64,000 bases of DNA from Ezakiella massiliensis (GCF_900120165.1 NZ_LT635475.1:310001-374000); one strand, 5' to 3'. Numbered from the stretch's first letter, positions 17,033-26,631 are shown. The notes: a model not told the origin generated them from the letters alone. Translations and numbers: made by a program.

Positions 17033-17605
17033 CTATATTAAACCTGCAAAACCTGTGAAAGCAATACTCATTAGTCCAGCGGCTATTAGAGCCATTGGAA
17101 ATCCCTTCAATGCTTCAGGTACATTTGCAAGTTCAAGTCTTTCTCTGAGAGCACTTAATAATAATAGTGCTAATGCAAATCCAATTGAAGCGCCTAGAGC
17201 ACTTGCAATAGTTTGGAAAATGTTGTATTCATTTTGAATATTAACAATTGCAACACCAAGTACGACGCAGTTTGTTGTAATTAGTGGTAAGAAAACGCCC
17301 ATCGCTTGATATAGTGAAGGACTGAGTTTTTTAATTACCATTTCAACAAATTGTACTAAGCTGGCAATAACCAAAATAAATACAATTGTTTGTAAGTATC
17401 CAAGACCAAATGGATCTAGGATAAATCTTTGTATTACCCAAGTAAGTGCAGAGCTAATTGTCATAACGAATGTTACAGCCAAGCCCATACCTCCTGCAGT
17501 TTCAACCTTACCTGAAACTCCAAGGAAAGGACATATGCCAAGGAACTGACTAAATACGTAGTTATTTACAAAAATAGTCGAAATAATTATTTGAAAAATA
17601 TTCAT
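17033..17605 (-). CDS. rnfA: Rnf complex subunit A
   Basis: A 190-aa integral membrane protein with about six helices, from the RnfA/NqrE family. The N-terminal NNYVFSQFLGICPFLGVS stretch carries a conserved half-membrane cysteine (in GICPF) that in RnfA/NqrE helps hold an iron centre between A and E subunits. The start overlaps the rnfE stop codon by one base (TAATG). Together with RnfE it forms the inverted pair at the core of the ion-translocating complex. Confidence 0.96.
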   Translation of the reverse strand: MNIFQIIISTIFVNNYVFSQFLGICPFLGVSGKVETAGGMGLAVTFVMTISSALTWVIQRFILDPFGLGYLQTIVFILVIASLVQFVEMVIKKLSPSLYQAMGVFLPLITTNCVVLGVAIVNIQNEYNIFQTIASALGASIGFALALLLLSALRERLELANVPEALKGFPMALIAAGLMSIAFTGFAGLI

Positions 17606-18219
17606 TATTCAGCCTCCTTATCACTTGTGTTCTTTTTTCTATTCCTTATAGTATTAAGGGCAAAAATCATTAATCCAAGAATAATGAAAGCACCAGCTGG
17701 CATAACGAATAATCCCATTGGATTGAAGCCTTCAAAAATTGTATATCCAAATATTTTACCTGAACCAATGATTTCTCTTATTGCAGCTAATATTATAATA
17801 GCCACACCATATCCAAGCCCACTAAAGAATCCATCTACAATTGAAGGAAGTAAAGTATTTTTACTTGCAAAGCTTTCTGCCCTTGCAAGGATCAAACAGT
17901 TTACAACGATTAGTGGAATAAATAATCCTAGGGAAGCATATACATCTTGAACAAAAGCGTTTAAGAACATATCTACAATCGTAACAAATGTTGCAATTAC
18001 AACAATGTAAATAGGGATTCTGATCTTATCAGGAATAACATTTCTAAGTAATGATATTGAAATGTTACTCAACGTTGTAACAAATACAACTGCTGCTGTC
18101 ATTGCAAGAGCATTTTCAACATTAATTGAAACAGCTAGTACAGAGCAAAGTCCTATCAATTGAACCAAGACTGGATTATTATTAAATAATGCATCTTTTA
18201 TAATTTTTTTATAGTCCAT
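17605..18219 (-). CDS. rnfE: Rnf complex subunit E
   Basis: A 204-aa membrane subunit with about six helices, homologous to NqrD. The LIGLCSVLAVS stretch near 21-31 provides the cysteine corresponding to that in RnfA. A second conserved VNCLILARAE segment lies near 105-114. It overlaps rnfG by 11 bases. The C-terminus ends in a charged cytoplasmic tail. Confidence 0.96.
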   Translation of the reverse strand: MDYKKIIKDALFNNNPVLVQLIGLCSVLAVSINVENALAMTAAVVFVTTLSNISISLLRNVIPDKIRIPIYIVVIATFVTIVDMFLNAFVQDVYASLGLFIPLIVVNCLILARAESFASKNTLLPSIVDGFFSGLGYGVAIIILAAIREIIGSGKIFGYTIFEGFNPMGLFVMPAGAFIILGLMIFALNTIRNRKKNTSDKEAE

Positions 18220-18787
18220 TGTTCAACTCCTTATAAATATCTAAAGCTATATTTACAGCATCTGTAACACCTCTGGAGCTTACAGTTGAACCTGAAATTG
18301 CTTGAATTTCACTAGCACCAGGATTTTCTTTCTTAACAGCTATTGGCTCTCTAACGGATTTGCCTGAATATTGAGCTTCGAAATCTTTATTTTCAACAAC
18401 TTTGGTTCCAATTTCAGGTGTTTCCTTGTGCTTTAGAATTTTAATAGCTTTAATTTCATCGCCTATAAGAGCAGTGATTACTGTTATATCTCCACCGTAT
18501 CCTCCGCCATTGGTTGTGAGTAGATATCCAATTTCATCGCCGCCTTTAATTGCTTTTACAATGCTTGTAACCTTTGAGTTTATTGCCTTATATTTATTTA
18601 ATTCTTCGCTAGTAAATTCAACAAATTCATCAGCTTCTGGAATCAATTCTTGATAAGCTTCCTGTGCTTCTCTTGCTTCTCTTTCAGCAATAATTGGTTC
18701 TGTTACACTATTTACATAGCCTAGAACACCAGCTGCAACCAAAGCAAAAACAAGAAGTATTAAACCAAGTTTTAATGTTTCTTTCAT
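18209..18787 (-). CDS. rnfG: Rnf complex subunit G (covalent FMN)
   Basis: A 192-aa protein with one N-terminal membrane helix (about 7-28) and an extracytoplasmic FMN-binding domain. The covalent flavin motif appears as SGST (165-168), with Thr168 the expected attachment residue; most homologues have SGAT, so the third residue is a conservative change. The protein relays electrons between RnfD and other subunits. It overlaps rnfD by four bases and rnfE by 11. Confidence 0.95.
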   Translation of the reverse strand: MKETLKLGLILLVFALVAAGVLGYVNSVTEPIIAEREAREAQEAYQELIPEADEFVEFTSEELNKYKAINSKVTSIVKAIKGGDEIGYLLTTNGGGYGGDITVITALIGDEIKAIKILKHKETPEIGTKVVENKDFEAQYSGKSVREPIAVKKENPGASEIQAISGSTVSSRGVTDAVNIALDIYKELNNGL

Positions 18788-19860
18788 TTTGTTTTTACCT
18801 CCCCAAATACCTTAGGAACAGTAAGTCTATCGATTAGAGGTACTGCAGTATTCATAATTAAAATAGAATAGCTAACGCCCTCAGCCATACCACCTTTTAA
18901 TCTAATTAAGGCAGTTAATAGACCGCAGCCCACTGCAAATATAATTTTTCCAATTGGAGTTGTAGGTGCTGTTACAAAGTCTGTAGCCATAAAACATGCA
19001 CCAAGCAATAGTCCACCACCGAATAGATGGTATAGTAAAAATTCTCCTCTTATACCCATTGCAAATAATACTAACATAGTAGTTGCAATATATATAAGAG
19101 TAATTTTATAGTCTAAGACCTTTCTTATAACTAAATAAATAAATCCAATCAGTATGCAAATACTTGCTGTTTCACCTAAAACACCGCTTATATTTCCAAT
19201 TATAACGTCTTTTAATGCAGGTAATTGTCCTTCTCCAGCTTTTAGAATTTGAAGTGTGGTTGCACCTGTAATTCCATCTGGTCCAATATAATTGGTCATT
19301 ATTGCTGGCCAGCTCATCATTAAAGCTGCACGACCTGCTAAAGCTGGGTTCATGAAGTTTGAACCAATTCCTCCAAAGAGTTCTTTAGCAATAATAATTG
19401 CAAAAGCTGATCCTACAATTGGAATCCAATAAGGAACATTGGCCGGTAAGTTGAAAGCAAGTAATAAACCTGTTACAACTGCTGATAAGTCACCGATTAA
19501 AACTTTCTTATGGAATGCTTTTTGAATTAAGGCTTCAAAACAAACAGCACTAAGTACTGAAATTAGAATAATCATAGCTGCGTGAAGGCCAAATTTATAT
19601 ACTGAGAACAAGAGTTGTGGAGTTAATGCAATTATAACATCTAGCATCATCTTTCTAGTTGTCCTAGTAGTTCTCAAATGTGGAGCCAAGGCAACAGTCC
19701 AACTGCCATCTTTAGCTTCAAATTGTTCAGCCAAACTCATTTTTTCAAATTCAGCGTCTGTAATTTCTGCTTTTATATTTGAGTCTTCCTTTTTAACTAC
19801 ATTAGTTTCTTTAGGAGCAGCTGACTCTACATTTACTTTATTAATATATTTTTCAGTCAT
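18784..19860 (-). CDS. rnfD: Rnf complex subunit D (covalent FMN, membrane)
   Basis: A 358-aa NqrB-like integral membrane protein. A hydrophilic N-terminal tail of about 75 residues precedes the first helices, longer than in minimal RnfD proteins. The flavin attachment motif TGAT (within GITGATTLQIL, near residues 198-202) is present, as are the NPALAGRA and TDFVTAPTTP segments typical of the family. It sits between rnfC and rnfG in the standard CDGEAB order. Confidence 0.96.
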   Translation of the reverse strand: MTEKYINKVNVESAAPKETNVVKKEDSNIKAEITDAEFEKMSLAEQFEAKDGSWTVALAPHLRTTRTTRKMMLDVIIALTPQLLFSVYKFGLHAAMIILISVLSAVCFEALIQKAFHKKVLIGDLSAVVTGLLLAFNLPANVPYWIPIVGSAFAIIIAKELFGGIGSNFMNPALAGRAALMMSWPAIMTNYIGPDGITGATTLQILKAGEGQLPALKDVIIGNISGVLGETASICILIGFIYLVIRKVLDYKITLIYIATTMLVLFAMGIRGEFLLYHLFGGGLLLGACFMATDFVTAPTTPIGKIIFAVGCGLLTALIRLKGGMAEGVSYSILIMNTAVPLIDRLTVPKVFGEVKTK

Positions 19861-19869
19861 AACTACCTC

Positions 19870-21195
19870 CTATCTAGCCTTTCTCGATGCAGCTCTTAGT
19901 TCACGTTTTGCTGCGACAACCATTTCTGTCAGTGGCCTATGTGCTGGGCAAATGTAAGAACATGAACCACATGCTATACATGCTTGAGCATTGTACTTTG
20001 CTGTATCTTCAAACCTATTATGGATTGCAAGGGCAGCAATATTAAGAGGCATTAAATGTACAGGACATCCATGAATACATTTACCACATCTAATACATGG
20101 GCTCATCTCATATTTTGCAGCATCATTTTCTGCAAGTACAAGAAGACCTGATGTATTTTTTTGAATTGGAGTAGACACATCAAATTGTGAGAATCCTGTC
20201 ATTGGTCCACCAGCTACAATAGCTTTTGGATTACCGTTAAAGCCCCCTGCCATTTCTATTAAGTCAGAAATTTTGGTTCCAACTCTAGCCAAAATATTCT
20301 TTGGAGTCTTTATGCCATCACCAGTTACTGTTACAACTCTTTCATAAGAAGGAATACCTCTTAAAACAGCATCTGCAATAGCTGCAGAAGTACCAACGTT
20401 GGTTACCAATGTGTTTACATTGCCTGTTCTTCCGCCTAGAGGAACTTTACGATTTAAAATAGAGTCAACCATTCTGTATGAGTCACCTTGAGGAAACTTT
20501 GTAATTAAATCAGCTACATGAAGATTTGCCGAAGAGCTCAATTTAGCTTCTAAAGACTCTATAGCATCTTTTTTATTATCTTCTATCCCTATGTAACCGT
20601 TGCTTGCGTTAGTAACCTTCATAATAATCTTTAAGCCTTCAATAATTTTGTCGCCCCATTCAAGCATCATCCTATGGTCACAAGTTAAATATGGCTCACA
20701 TTCTGCCCCATTTAAAATGATAGAGTCGATGCCCTTAAGTGCGCCGGAAAGTTTGTTGTGTGCAGGGAATGCTGCTCCACCCATGCCGATTACACCAGCT
20801 TTTTTGACAGCTTCGATTATTTCATCAATAGAAAAATCTTCAATTTTTTTGTCACATTCTTGAAATTCAAATTCATCTTTGAAATTGTTTTCAATAGTAA
20901 CACAAGTTGCACTAGAACCATCAAGGGTAAATCTCTTTTCGATTTTTTTAACAACCCCCGATACGCTGGAGTGAACAGGTGCGTACAATGACGCTTCCAC
21001 ATCTCCAATAACCGTACCAATCTTTACCTCGTCACCAACTTTTACTGTTGGCTCACAAGGAGCACCAACGTGTTGTGTAAGTGGAATAATCACTTCAGCA
21101 ACAGCTTTTGCCTTTTCAATTGGAGCGTGCTCGGAAAGTTCTTTAAACTCTGGTATATGTATACCGCCCTTGAAGGTAAGATGTTTTAAATTCAT
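19870..21195 (-). CDS. rnfC: Rnf complex subunit C (NADH-binding)
   Basis: Soluble NAD(H)/FMN subunit of about 441 aa. A barrel-sandwich N-terminal domain is followed by the NuoF-like Rossmann region with GMGGAAFPAHNK near 138-149 and an ILNGAECEPY stretch. Two 4Fe-4S motifs (CIRCGKCIHGCP and CIACGSCSYICP) lie near 365-415. I prefer the ATG at 21195, eight to nine bases after AAGGTG, over the GTG three codons upstream that overlaps this site. First gene of the six-gene operon. Confidence 0.96.
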   Translation of the reverse strand: MNLKHLTFKGGIHIPEFKELSEHAPIEKAKAVAEVIIPLTQHVGAPCEPTVKVGDEVKIGTVIGDVEASLYAPVHSSVSGVVKKIEKRFTLDGSSATCVTIENNFKDEFEFQECDKKIEDFSIDEIIEAVKKAGVIGMGGAAFPAHNKLSGALKGIDSIILNGAECEPYLTCDHRMMLEWGDKIIEGLKIIMKVTNASNGYIGIEDNKKDAIESLEAKLSSSANLHVADLITKFPQGDSYRMVDSILNRKVPLGGRTGNVNTLVTNVGTSAAIADAVLRGIPSYERVVTVTGDGIKTPKNILARVGTKISDLIEMAGGFNGNPKAIVAGGPMTGFSQFDVSTPIQKNTSGLLVLAENDAAKYEMSPCIRCGKCIHGCPVHLMPLNIAALAIHNRFEDTAKYNAQACIACGSCSYICPAHRPLTEMVVAAKRELRAASRKAR

Positions 21196-21221
21196 ATTTA
21201 TCACCTTCGCCTTTCATAAAA

Positions 21222-21250
21222 ATTATAGCATAAGACCTGGTCAAATTCAA
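21222..21250 (-). promoter_or_regulatory. Predicted rnf operon promoter
   Basis: Minus-strand TTGAAT (21245-21250), a 17-nt spacer and TATAAT (21222-21227) with an extended TG. Transcription would start about 20 nt before the rnfC ATG. Confidence 0.7.
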
Positions 21251-21294
21251 GGAAAAAACGGCATTTATAGGGCTTGTGTAAAATTTTATTAAAT

Positions 21295-21312
21295 TTGTGA
21301 TTTGAATCACCA
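21295..21312 (-). promoter_or_regulatory. Palindrome upstream of rnf, candidate Rex or CRP/FNR-type site
   Basis: GTGATT-TG-AATCAC (21297-21310), embedded in TTGTGA-N6-TCACC. It resembles the TTGTGA half of Rex operators and the TGTGA-N6-TCACA of CRP/FNR proteins. It is centred about 90 bases upstream of the predicted rnf start, between the upstream terminator and the promoter. Confidence 0.4.
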
Positions 21313-21316
21313 AAAA

Positions 21317-21343
21317 ACGCAAACTAAAATTTTTAGTTTGCGT
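21317..21343 (-). terminator. Rho-independent terminator of the polA-coaE-slt-SBP operon
   Basis: Thirteen-base arms ACGCAAACTAAAA / TTTTAGTTTGCGT around a single base, followed by TTTTTT on the minus strand. The stem includes the stop codon of the substrate-binding protein. Confidence 0.88.
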
Positions 21344-22862
21344 CTTCATCAATGGTTTCATTTTCTTTAGTTGTAAAATATGCAGTGCTAAGTGACTTAT
21401 AAGGAAAAATAATATTTGGTTTTATATCCCCCACTATAGCATTTGAATATATAAGGGCATTCATCTTGTAGACAAGGGGAATAAAAATATTCTCTCTATT
21501 AATAGTCTCATCTATACTGTTGGTAACTAAGATTAAATCTGATTCGTTGTGTGTAGATTTGATATCTTCATTTAGTTTGCTAATAGTTTCTGATTGATAA
21601 GGAAATATACCTGAATTTAAATTGTAGGAATAATCTGGAATAATATTTACAGCCATTGATGATAAGGCAATGTCGTAACCACCAGCCTTTAGATTCTCCA
21701 AATAAGTATTAAAATCCTCATCAGAATTTCCAACAAACTCAACTTTTATTCCCAAATTGTACAAAGATTCTGCAATCAGAGTTGCAATTTTAAGCTGATA
21801 TTCATTTTTCCAATAGAAATAAAATTTAAGAGTTGGTTTCTCACCAGACAGTAATTCTTTTGCTTTGTCAATATTTGTAATATCTTGGCCTACCCTGCAA
21901 AAATAACTGTTGGGATTAATAAATCCAGTTGTTTTAATTCCTTGATCATCTAAGGCAATCTTAATAATTCTTTCCTTGTCAATGGAACTTTTTATAGCCT
22001 CCCTATAATTTGGATTTGCTAATTCTCCCTCAGGATTTAAAAATAAAAAATACATTTCATTGGAAGGATAAGTTTGGGCATTAAAATGCTCATTATTAAA
22101 AAACCTATAAAAGTTTTGTCCCCATGATGTGGATACATGAATTCTGCCAGTTTCAAGAGAAGTGTAAATCAAATCTTTGTCATCATGATAAACCCCTCTA
22201 ATTCTAGAAATACTTGGCATTTCGTCATGATAATTTTCGTATGCTTGCAAAATTATTTCTTTTTTATTCTCATAGCTATCAACCATATATGGTCCGGTTC
22301 CCAAAGGGATTTTTTTACTTAGAGTTCCCTCTTTTACTATTGGGAAAATTAAATATTCCTTTAAAAATGGTCCTACTCCATTATAGCTAATCTCAATTGT
22401 TGTATTATCAATTATTTTTCCACTCAAAGGAAATTCTCTAGAAATATTGTTGACTACAAGATTATAATAGGGTCCTTTAGCGGAGTTTTGAAAATGTTCT
22501 AGAGAATACAAGACATCTCTTACTGTCAAAGCTGATCCATCATGAAAAGTTATGCCATCTTTGATGCTAATGGTCATCTTGTTATTATCCAAATTATATG
22601 AGCTAGCCAATAAAGTTTGTGGCCTAAGATTATCATCTAGAGTAAATAAGCCTTCAAAAATTAAACTAGATAAATAAAAATAAGACATATTTTCTGTTGT
22701 AAGAGGATCTAAGGATTCAAAGGGTGTCAGAGGAATGCTTATCTCCCCTGTCTCTGCAAGGAGGTAGTTAAGCTTTTCATCCTCAACAGAGACCTCTTTT
22801 TGAGTGCACGAAGATAAAAACAGCATAAGTATGCAAAGTATAAATATGTTTATCCTTTTCAT
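21333..22862 (-). CDS. Peptide/oligopeptide-type ABC substrate-binding lipoprotein
   Basis: A 509-aa extracytoplasmic solute-binding protein of family 5 (OppA/DppA type). The lipobox LSSC places the lipidated cysteine at 19. Family features include the SLDPLTTENMSYFYLSSLIFEGLF segment near residues 50-73, LTVRDVLYSLEH near 118-129, and a central YREAIKSSIDKERI helix. No permease or ATPase genes accompany it: its neighbours are a lytic transglycosylase (four-base overlap), coaE and polA. It may serve an unlinked transporter or have another envelope role. Ligand unknown. Confidence 0.9.
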   Translation of the reverse strand: MKRINIFILCILMLFLSSCTQKEVSVEDEKLNYLLAETGEISIPLTPFESLDPLTTENMSYFYLSSLIFEGLFTLDDNLRPQTLLASSYNLDNNKMTISIKDGITFHDGSALTVRDVLYSLEHFQNSAKGPYYNLVVNNISREFPLSGKIIDNTTIEISYNGVGPFLKEYLIFPIVKEGTLSKKIPLGTGPYMVDSYENKKEIILQAYENYHDEMPSISRIRGVYHDDKDLIYTSLETGRIHVSTSWGQNFYRFFNNEHFNAQTYPSNEMYFLFLNPEGELANPNYREAIKSSIDKERIIKIALDDQGIKTTGFINPNSYFCRVGQDITNIDKAKELLSGEKPTLKFYFYWKNEYQLKIATLIAESLYNLGIKVEFVGNSDEDFNTYLENLKAGGYDIALSSMAVNIIPDYSYNLNSGIFPYQSETISKLNEDIKSTHNESDLILVTNSIDETINRENIFIPLVYKMNALIYSNAIVGDIKPNIIFPYKSLSTAYFTTKENETIDEDAN

Positions 22863-23509
22863 TTTACAAACTCCTTAATAAATTTTTTTATAGCAGGAAC
22901 TACTCCATCTTCTGCCTTTGTCAGTTTCATAAAATATTCTTGCATATTCTGTGGAACCCTATAGTCCTTGCTAATTAAAAATTCATATCCCTTCCTAGCC
23001 TTCTTAACTCTTTTTATATAGTTCCTGGTTTCATCATAAGGAACCCAAGAATAAGTATCGTCATTTACATCTTCAAGGCCTTCGTCAATCCATCTTTTAA
23101 CCACACTTGGTCCAGCATTGTAAGCGAGTATTGCCCTGTCAGTGCTACCGAATCTTTCAATTAAATTCTTTAGATAATAGGCACCAATCTCCATATTTTT
23201 TTCTGGAGTAAAAATATCATTTATTCCGACTTCAATCCTATACTTTTGTGATGTGTACTCTATTGTTTCAGGTATCACCTGCATTAGGCCAAGGGCATTT
23301 TTCTTGGAAACTGCATTTGGATCAAACCCGCTCTCTGTTTTTATAATTGCAAGAACCAAAGATTTGTCTACTCCAACCTCTGCACAAACTTGATCGGCAA
23401 CCTTTTCATATTTTATCGGGTAATTGTATGATAAATAAAAGTTTACGCCAACATATAGAACTGCCAGCGTAAGCATTAGTTTAATTAAAAATTTAATATT
23501 TTTTATCAA
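22859..23509 (-). CDS. Membrane-anchored lytic transglycosylase (SLT domain)
   Basis: A 216-aa peptidoglycan-cleaving enzyme of the Slt70 goose-lysozyme-like family. One N-terminal membrane helix (about 8-28) anchors the domain outside the membrane. The catalytic glutamate is Glu59 in IIKTESGFDP, followed by the conserved ALGLMQVIP (72-80) and AILAYNAGPS segments. The best start is a TTG overlapping the end of coaE; the ribosome site is weak, suggesting coupling. It sits in the polA-coaE operon, an arrangement common in clostridia-like genomes. Confidence 0.93.
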   Translation of the reverse strand: MIKNIKFLIKLMLTLAVLYVGVNFYLSYNYPIKYEKVADQVCAEVGVDKSLVLAIIKTESGFDPNAVSKKNALGLMQVIPETIEYTSQKYRIEVGINDIFTPEKNMEIGAYYLKNLIERFGSTDRAILAYNAGPSVVKRWIDEGLEDVNDDTYSWVPYDETRNYIKRVKKARKGYEFLISKDYRVPQNMQEYFMKLTKAEDGVVPAIKKFIKEFVK

Positions 23510-24062
23510 GATATTCTATTATCCTTTCTTGAAATCTCTCTAAACTTTCGTTGTTATCGATTATAGTATGTGCTTTTTTTATTGCAAATTCATCTGAAAC
23601 AAAGTATCTGTCCCTATCGATAATATCTTGGTCTGTCATATTTCTGCTAGATTTAAGACGCCTATATCTTATATCCTTGTCAACATTTATATAAATTACT
23701 TCATCAGGTATAAAACCGCATTTATTAGCTATACCCATAGATTCAAAATAAAGCGGTATTTCAAAAAATATATCTTTGTCAGATTTGATACTAGCATAAT
23801 AATCATAAAGCTTATAGTAGACGAAATCCTCGATTTCTTTTTTTAGCTCTTGATTTTTGAAAAAAACATCCCTGTAGTCTATGCCTTCGCCGCAAATCTT
23901 TCTTGTAATTTCATCTATATCTTTTATGTTATTTGAAATTATTTCCTTTGCGTCATCATCTGCAGACCTTAATCCAAATTGATTTTTATCTTTTAAGATC
24001 TTGATAAAACTGCTCTTTCCAGATCCAATTTTACCTGTTATTACTATTTTTTTAGGCTTCAT
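23493..24062 (-). CDS. coaE: Dephospho-CoA kinase
   Basis: Last step of CoA synthesis: phosphorylates the 3'-OH of dephospho-CoA. About 189 aa, usual for the family, with P-loop GKIGSGKS (10-17), the RSADDDAK segment near 36-43 binding substrate, and EIPLYFE near 104-110. I chose the ATG that overlaps the last codons of polA by 11 bases, because the longer in-frame start would extend into polA without a ribosome site. Second gene of the polA operon, where coaE is commonly found in Firmicutes. Confidence 0.94.
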   Translation of the reverse strand: MKPKKIVITGKIGSGKSSFIKILKDKNQFGLRSADDDAKEIISNNIKDIDEITRKICGEGIDYRDVFFKNQELKKEIEDFVYYKLYDYYASIKSDKDIFFEIPLYFESMGIANKCGFIPDEVIYINVDKDIRYRRLKSSRNMTDQDIIDRDRYFVSDEFAIKKAHTIIDNNESLERFQERIIEYLDKKY

Positions 24063-26631
24063 ACCAATCCTTTGCAATGCTATAATCAACCTTCAAATCA
24101 ACACCCATATCAGTAACCGTTTCCATGATGTGTTTAACATCTTTTGCAAGCTTATCTACTTCATCATCAGCCGCTTCTAAAATCAATTCGTCATGAATGG
24201 TTAAAATAAGTTTAGATTTCATTTTATTTTCCCTTAAATAATCAAAAACTTTTACCATGGCAATTTTAATTATATCTGCAGCTGTCCCTTGGATTGGAGT
24301 ATTAAGAGCAATTCTTTCACCAAAACTACGAATGTTAAAATTTTTGCTATTTAATTCAGGTATAGCCCTTCTGCGATTAAACAAGGTCGTTACATAACCA
24401 TCTTTTTTAGCACCTTCGACCACATCGTCCATATATTTTTTTACATTAGGAAATTGTCTCCAGTAGTTGTCGATGTATTCTTTGGCAGAGTCCCTACCAA
24501 TATCCAAATTACGACTGAGTCCATAGTCGCTTATGCCATAGACGATACCAAAGTTAACAGCCTTGGCATGGTAGCGTTCCATGTCTGTTACTTCATCATA
24601 AGGAATATCAAAAACTTCACTTGCAGTCTTCCTATGAATGTCTAAGTCCCCATGAAAGCCTTCAATCATTTTTTCTTCCTTGCTAACCGCAGCTAACACC
24701 CTAAGTTCAATTTGTGAATAGTCTAGGTCAAGTAATTGATGTCCGTCTTTTGCAACAAAAGCCTTCCTTAGCATCCTTCCCTTTTCAGTCCTTGTAGGAA
24801 TATTTTGTAAGTTAGGTTCTGTTGAGGAAATTCTACCTGTTGCTGTTTTTACTTGGTTAAATGTAGACCTAAGCCTCCCATCTTCATCAATTATATCGAC
24901 AATACCATCTACATATGTGCTCTTTAATTTACTATCCTGCCTATATTCAAGAATTAGCTTTGGAAGAGGGTGTTTGTCACTTAATTTTTCCAAGACTTCT
25001 TGGTCTGTGGAAAATCCTGTTTTTGTTTTCTTTATAACAGGTAGATCAAGCTTGTTAAATAAAATTTCGCCCAGCTGCTTAGGAGAATTAATATTGAATT
25101 CTTCTCCAGCCAGTTCAAATATCTTCTCTTCCATATGGTCTAAATCCGCTTGAAATTGCTTGCCCAAATCTTCAAGGATAGATTTTTTAACCTCTACTCC
25201 ATCGTACTCCATATTTGCAAGTACATGGGTTAGTGGAAGCTCAATATCATTTAATAGATCAGTCATATCCATAGATTCTATCTTGTCTTTTAAAACAGGA
25301 TAGAGCTTATAAATTTGCGCTAGGCCTACAGCATATGAATTAAAGAGTTTATCCTTATCAAAGTCTTCTGTTTTGGTTTTCTTGTTTTTAGAAAATAGAT
25401 CTTCATAGTTTTTAGCTGATGAAAAATATCTACTATAAACAGCAGAAATAGTTTCTCCATTTGAAGTAGGATCTACAAGATAATCACCCACAACAACATC
25501 AAATATAAAGACATTTTTATTAATACCATTCTTAATTAAATGGTATAGGTCCTCTTTGATATTTCCGCCTATAAGCTCATATTTTTCATCAAAAATTTCA
25601 TAGAAATCATTAACTGACTCAGAAATATAAGCTCTTTCTCCATCATAAACACCATAAGCTAAAGGCTCTTCATTGTGGTAAGAGTTTCTAAAAAATTGTT
25701 TTATAGCAAGAGTCTTTGAAGCAAATTTAATATCTTTAAAAGAATCGACTAGTTTATACTCGACTTCAATCTTGTCATCCTTACTTTCTCCGCTCGTAAA
25801 ATCTTGGAATTCAAGGTCAGAAAAAATTTCATTAACTCTTTCAGTATTAGGATCTCTAAGTTTGAAATAATCTTTACCTTCAACCTCAACATCGCACTTT
25901 ATTCTACCAAGTTCTTTTGAAAGGTAGGCCGCTTCCTTGCCATTTGCAATTCTTTCTGTAGTTTTGTTTTTCTTCATCTTGTCGATATTTTCATAAACAC
26001 CATCAAGAGTTTTATATTCATGGAGTAGCTTTTTGGCTGTAACTTCACCAATCCCATCTATTCCAGGAATATCATCAGACTTATCCCCCATGAGAGCCTT
26101 TAAATCAATAAGCTGTTCTGGTATAAGTCCGTAGTCGTCCATAATCATTTGCCTGTCATAGTCAACTGTTTCGGATATGCCTCTCTTTGTATAAATAACT
26201 TTTACATTGTCATCCACAAGTTGTAAGTAATCCCTATCGCCAGTTACTAAAACGACATTGTAGTCATCAGAATATTTTTTTGATAAACTTCCTGCCAAGT
26301 CATCTGCTTCATAACCTTGAACTTCATAAGTTCTAATTCCCATTTCATCCAAAAGATTTTTTAAAATTGAAATTTGATAACTTAATTCTGGTGGAAATTT
26401 CTTTCTGGTAGACTTATAACCATCATACATTTTGTGCCTAAAGGTTGGTCCCTTTGGGTCAAATAAAACAGCAACAAGCTCTGGTTTGTATTCTTCAGCC
26501 AACCTCTTGTACATTCTTATAAATCCATATATAGCATTTGTCTGTATGCCTTTTTTATTCGTTAAAGGTGGCAAGGCATAAAAAGCTCTGTTAACCAATG
26601 ACGATCCATCTATTACTAAAAAATTATTCAT
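24052..26631 (-). CDS. polA: DNA polymerase I
   Basis: An 859-aa family A polymerase. The N-terminal 5'-nuclease domain (about 1-290) shows VIDGSSLVNRAFYA and the acidic VTGDRDYLQLVDD. The middle domain (about 300-470) lacks the DxE residues of a 3'-5' proofreading exonuclease, as in Bacillus and Taq enzymes. The polymerase domain carries motif A DYSQIELRVLA, the O-helix AKAVNFGIVYG and motif C ILTIHDELI. It functions in Okazaki fragment processing and excision repair. AGGTGAT precedes the ATG, and it is the first gene of its operon. Confidence 0.98.
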   Translation of the reverse strand: MNNFLVIDGSSLVNRAFYALPPLTNKKGIQTNAIYGFIRMYKRLAEEYKPELVAVLFDPKGPTFRHKMYDGYKSTRKKFPPELSYQISILKNLLDEMGIRTYEVQGYEADDLAGSLSKKYSDDYNVVLVTGDRDYLQLVDDNVKVIYTKRGISETVDYDRQMIMDDYGLIPEQLIDLKALMGDKSDDIPGIDGIGEVTAKKLLHEYKTLDGVYENIDKMKKNKTTERIANGKEAAYLSKELGRIKCDVEVEGKDYFKLRDPNTERVNEIFSDLEFQDFTSGESKDDKIEVEYKLVDSFKDIKFASKTLAIKQFFRNSYHNEEPLAYGVYDGERAYISESVNDFYEIFDEKYELIGGNIKEDLYHLIKNGINKNVFIFDVVVGDYLVDPTSNGETISAVYSRYFSSAKNYEDLFSKNKKTKTEDFDKDKLFNSYAVGLAQIYKLYPVLKDKIESMDMTDLLNDIELPLTHVLANMEYDGVEVKKSILEDLGKQFQADLDHMEEKIFELAGEEFNINSPKQLGEILFNKLDLPVIKKTKTGFSTDQEVLEKLSDKHPLPKLILEYRQDSKLKSTYVDGIVDIIDEDGRLRSTFNQVKTATGRISSTEPNLQNIPTRTEKGRMLRKAFVAKDGHQLLDLDYSQIELRVLAAVSKEEKMIEGFHGDLDIHRKTASEVFDIPYDEVTDMERYHAKAVNFGIVYGISDYGLSRNLDIGRDSAKEYIDNYWRQFPNVKKYMDDVVEGAKKDGYVTTLFNRRRAIPELNSKNFNIRSFGERIALNTPIQGTAADIIKIAMVKVFDYLRENKMKSKLILTIHDELILEAADDEVDKLAKDVKHIMETVTDMGVDLKVDYSIAKDWYEA

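Noticed and set aside
16692..17237. 181-aa open frame on the plus strand opposite rnfB/rnfA
   Set aside because: Antisense shadow of strongly conserved genes; no ribosome site, composition is a mirror of membrane protein codons.
17591..17950. 119-aa plus-strand frame opposite rnfE
   Set aside because: Shadow frame; rnfE is certain and no promoter or ribosome site supports it.
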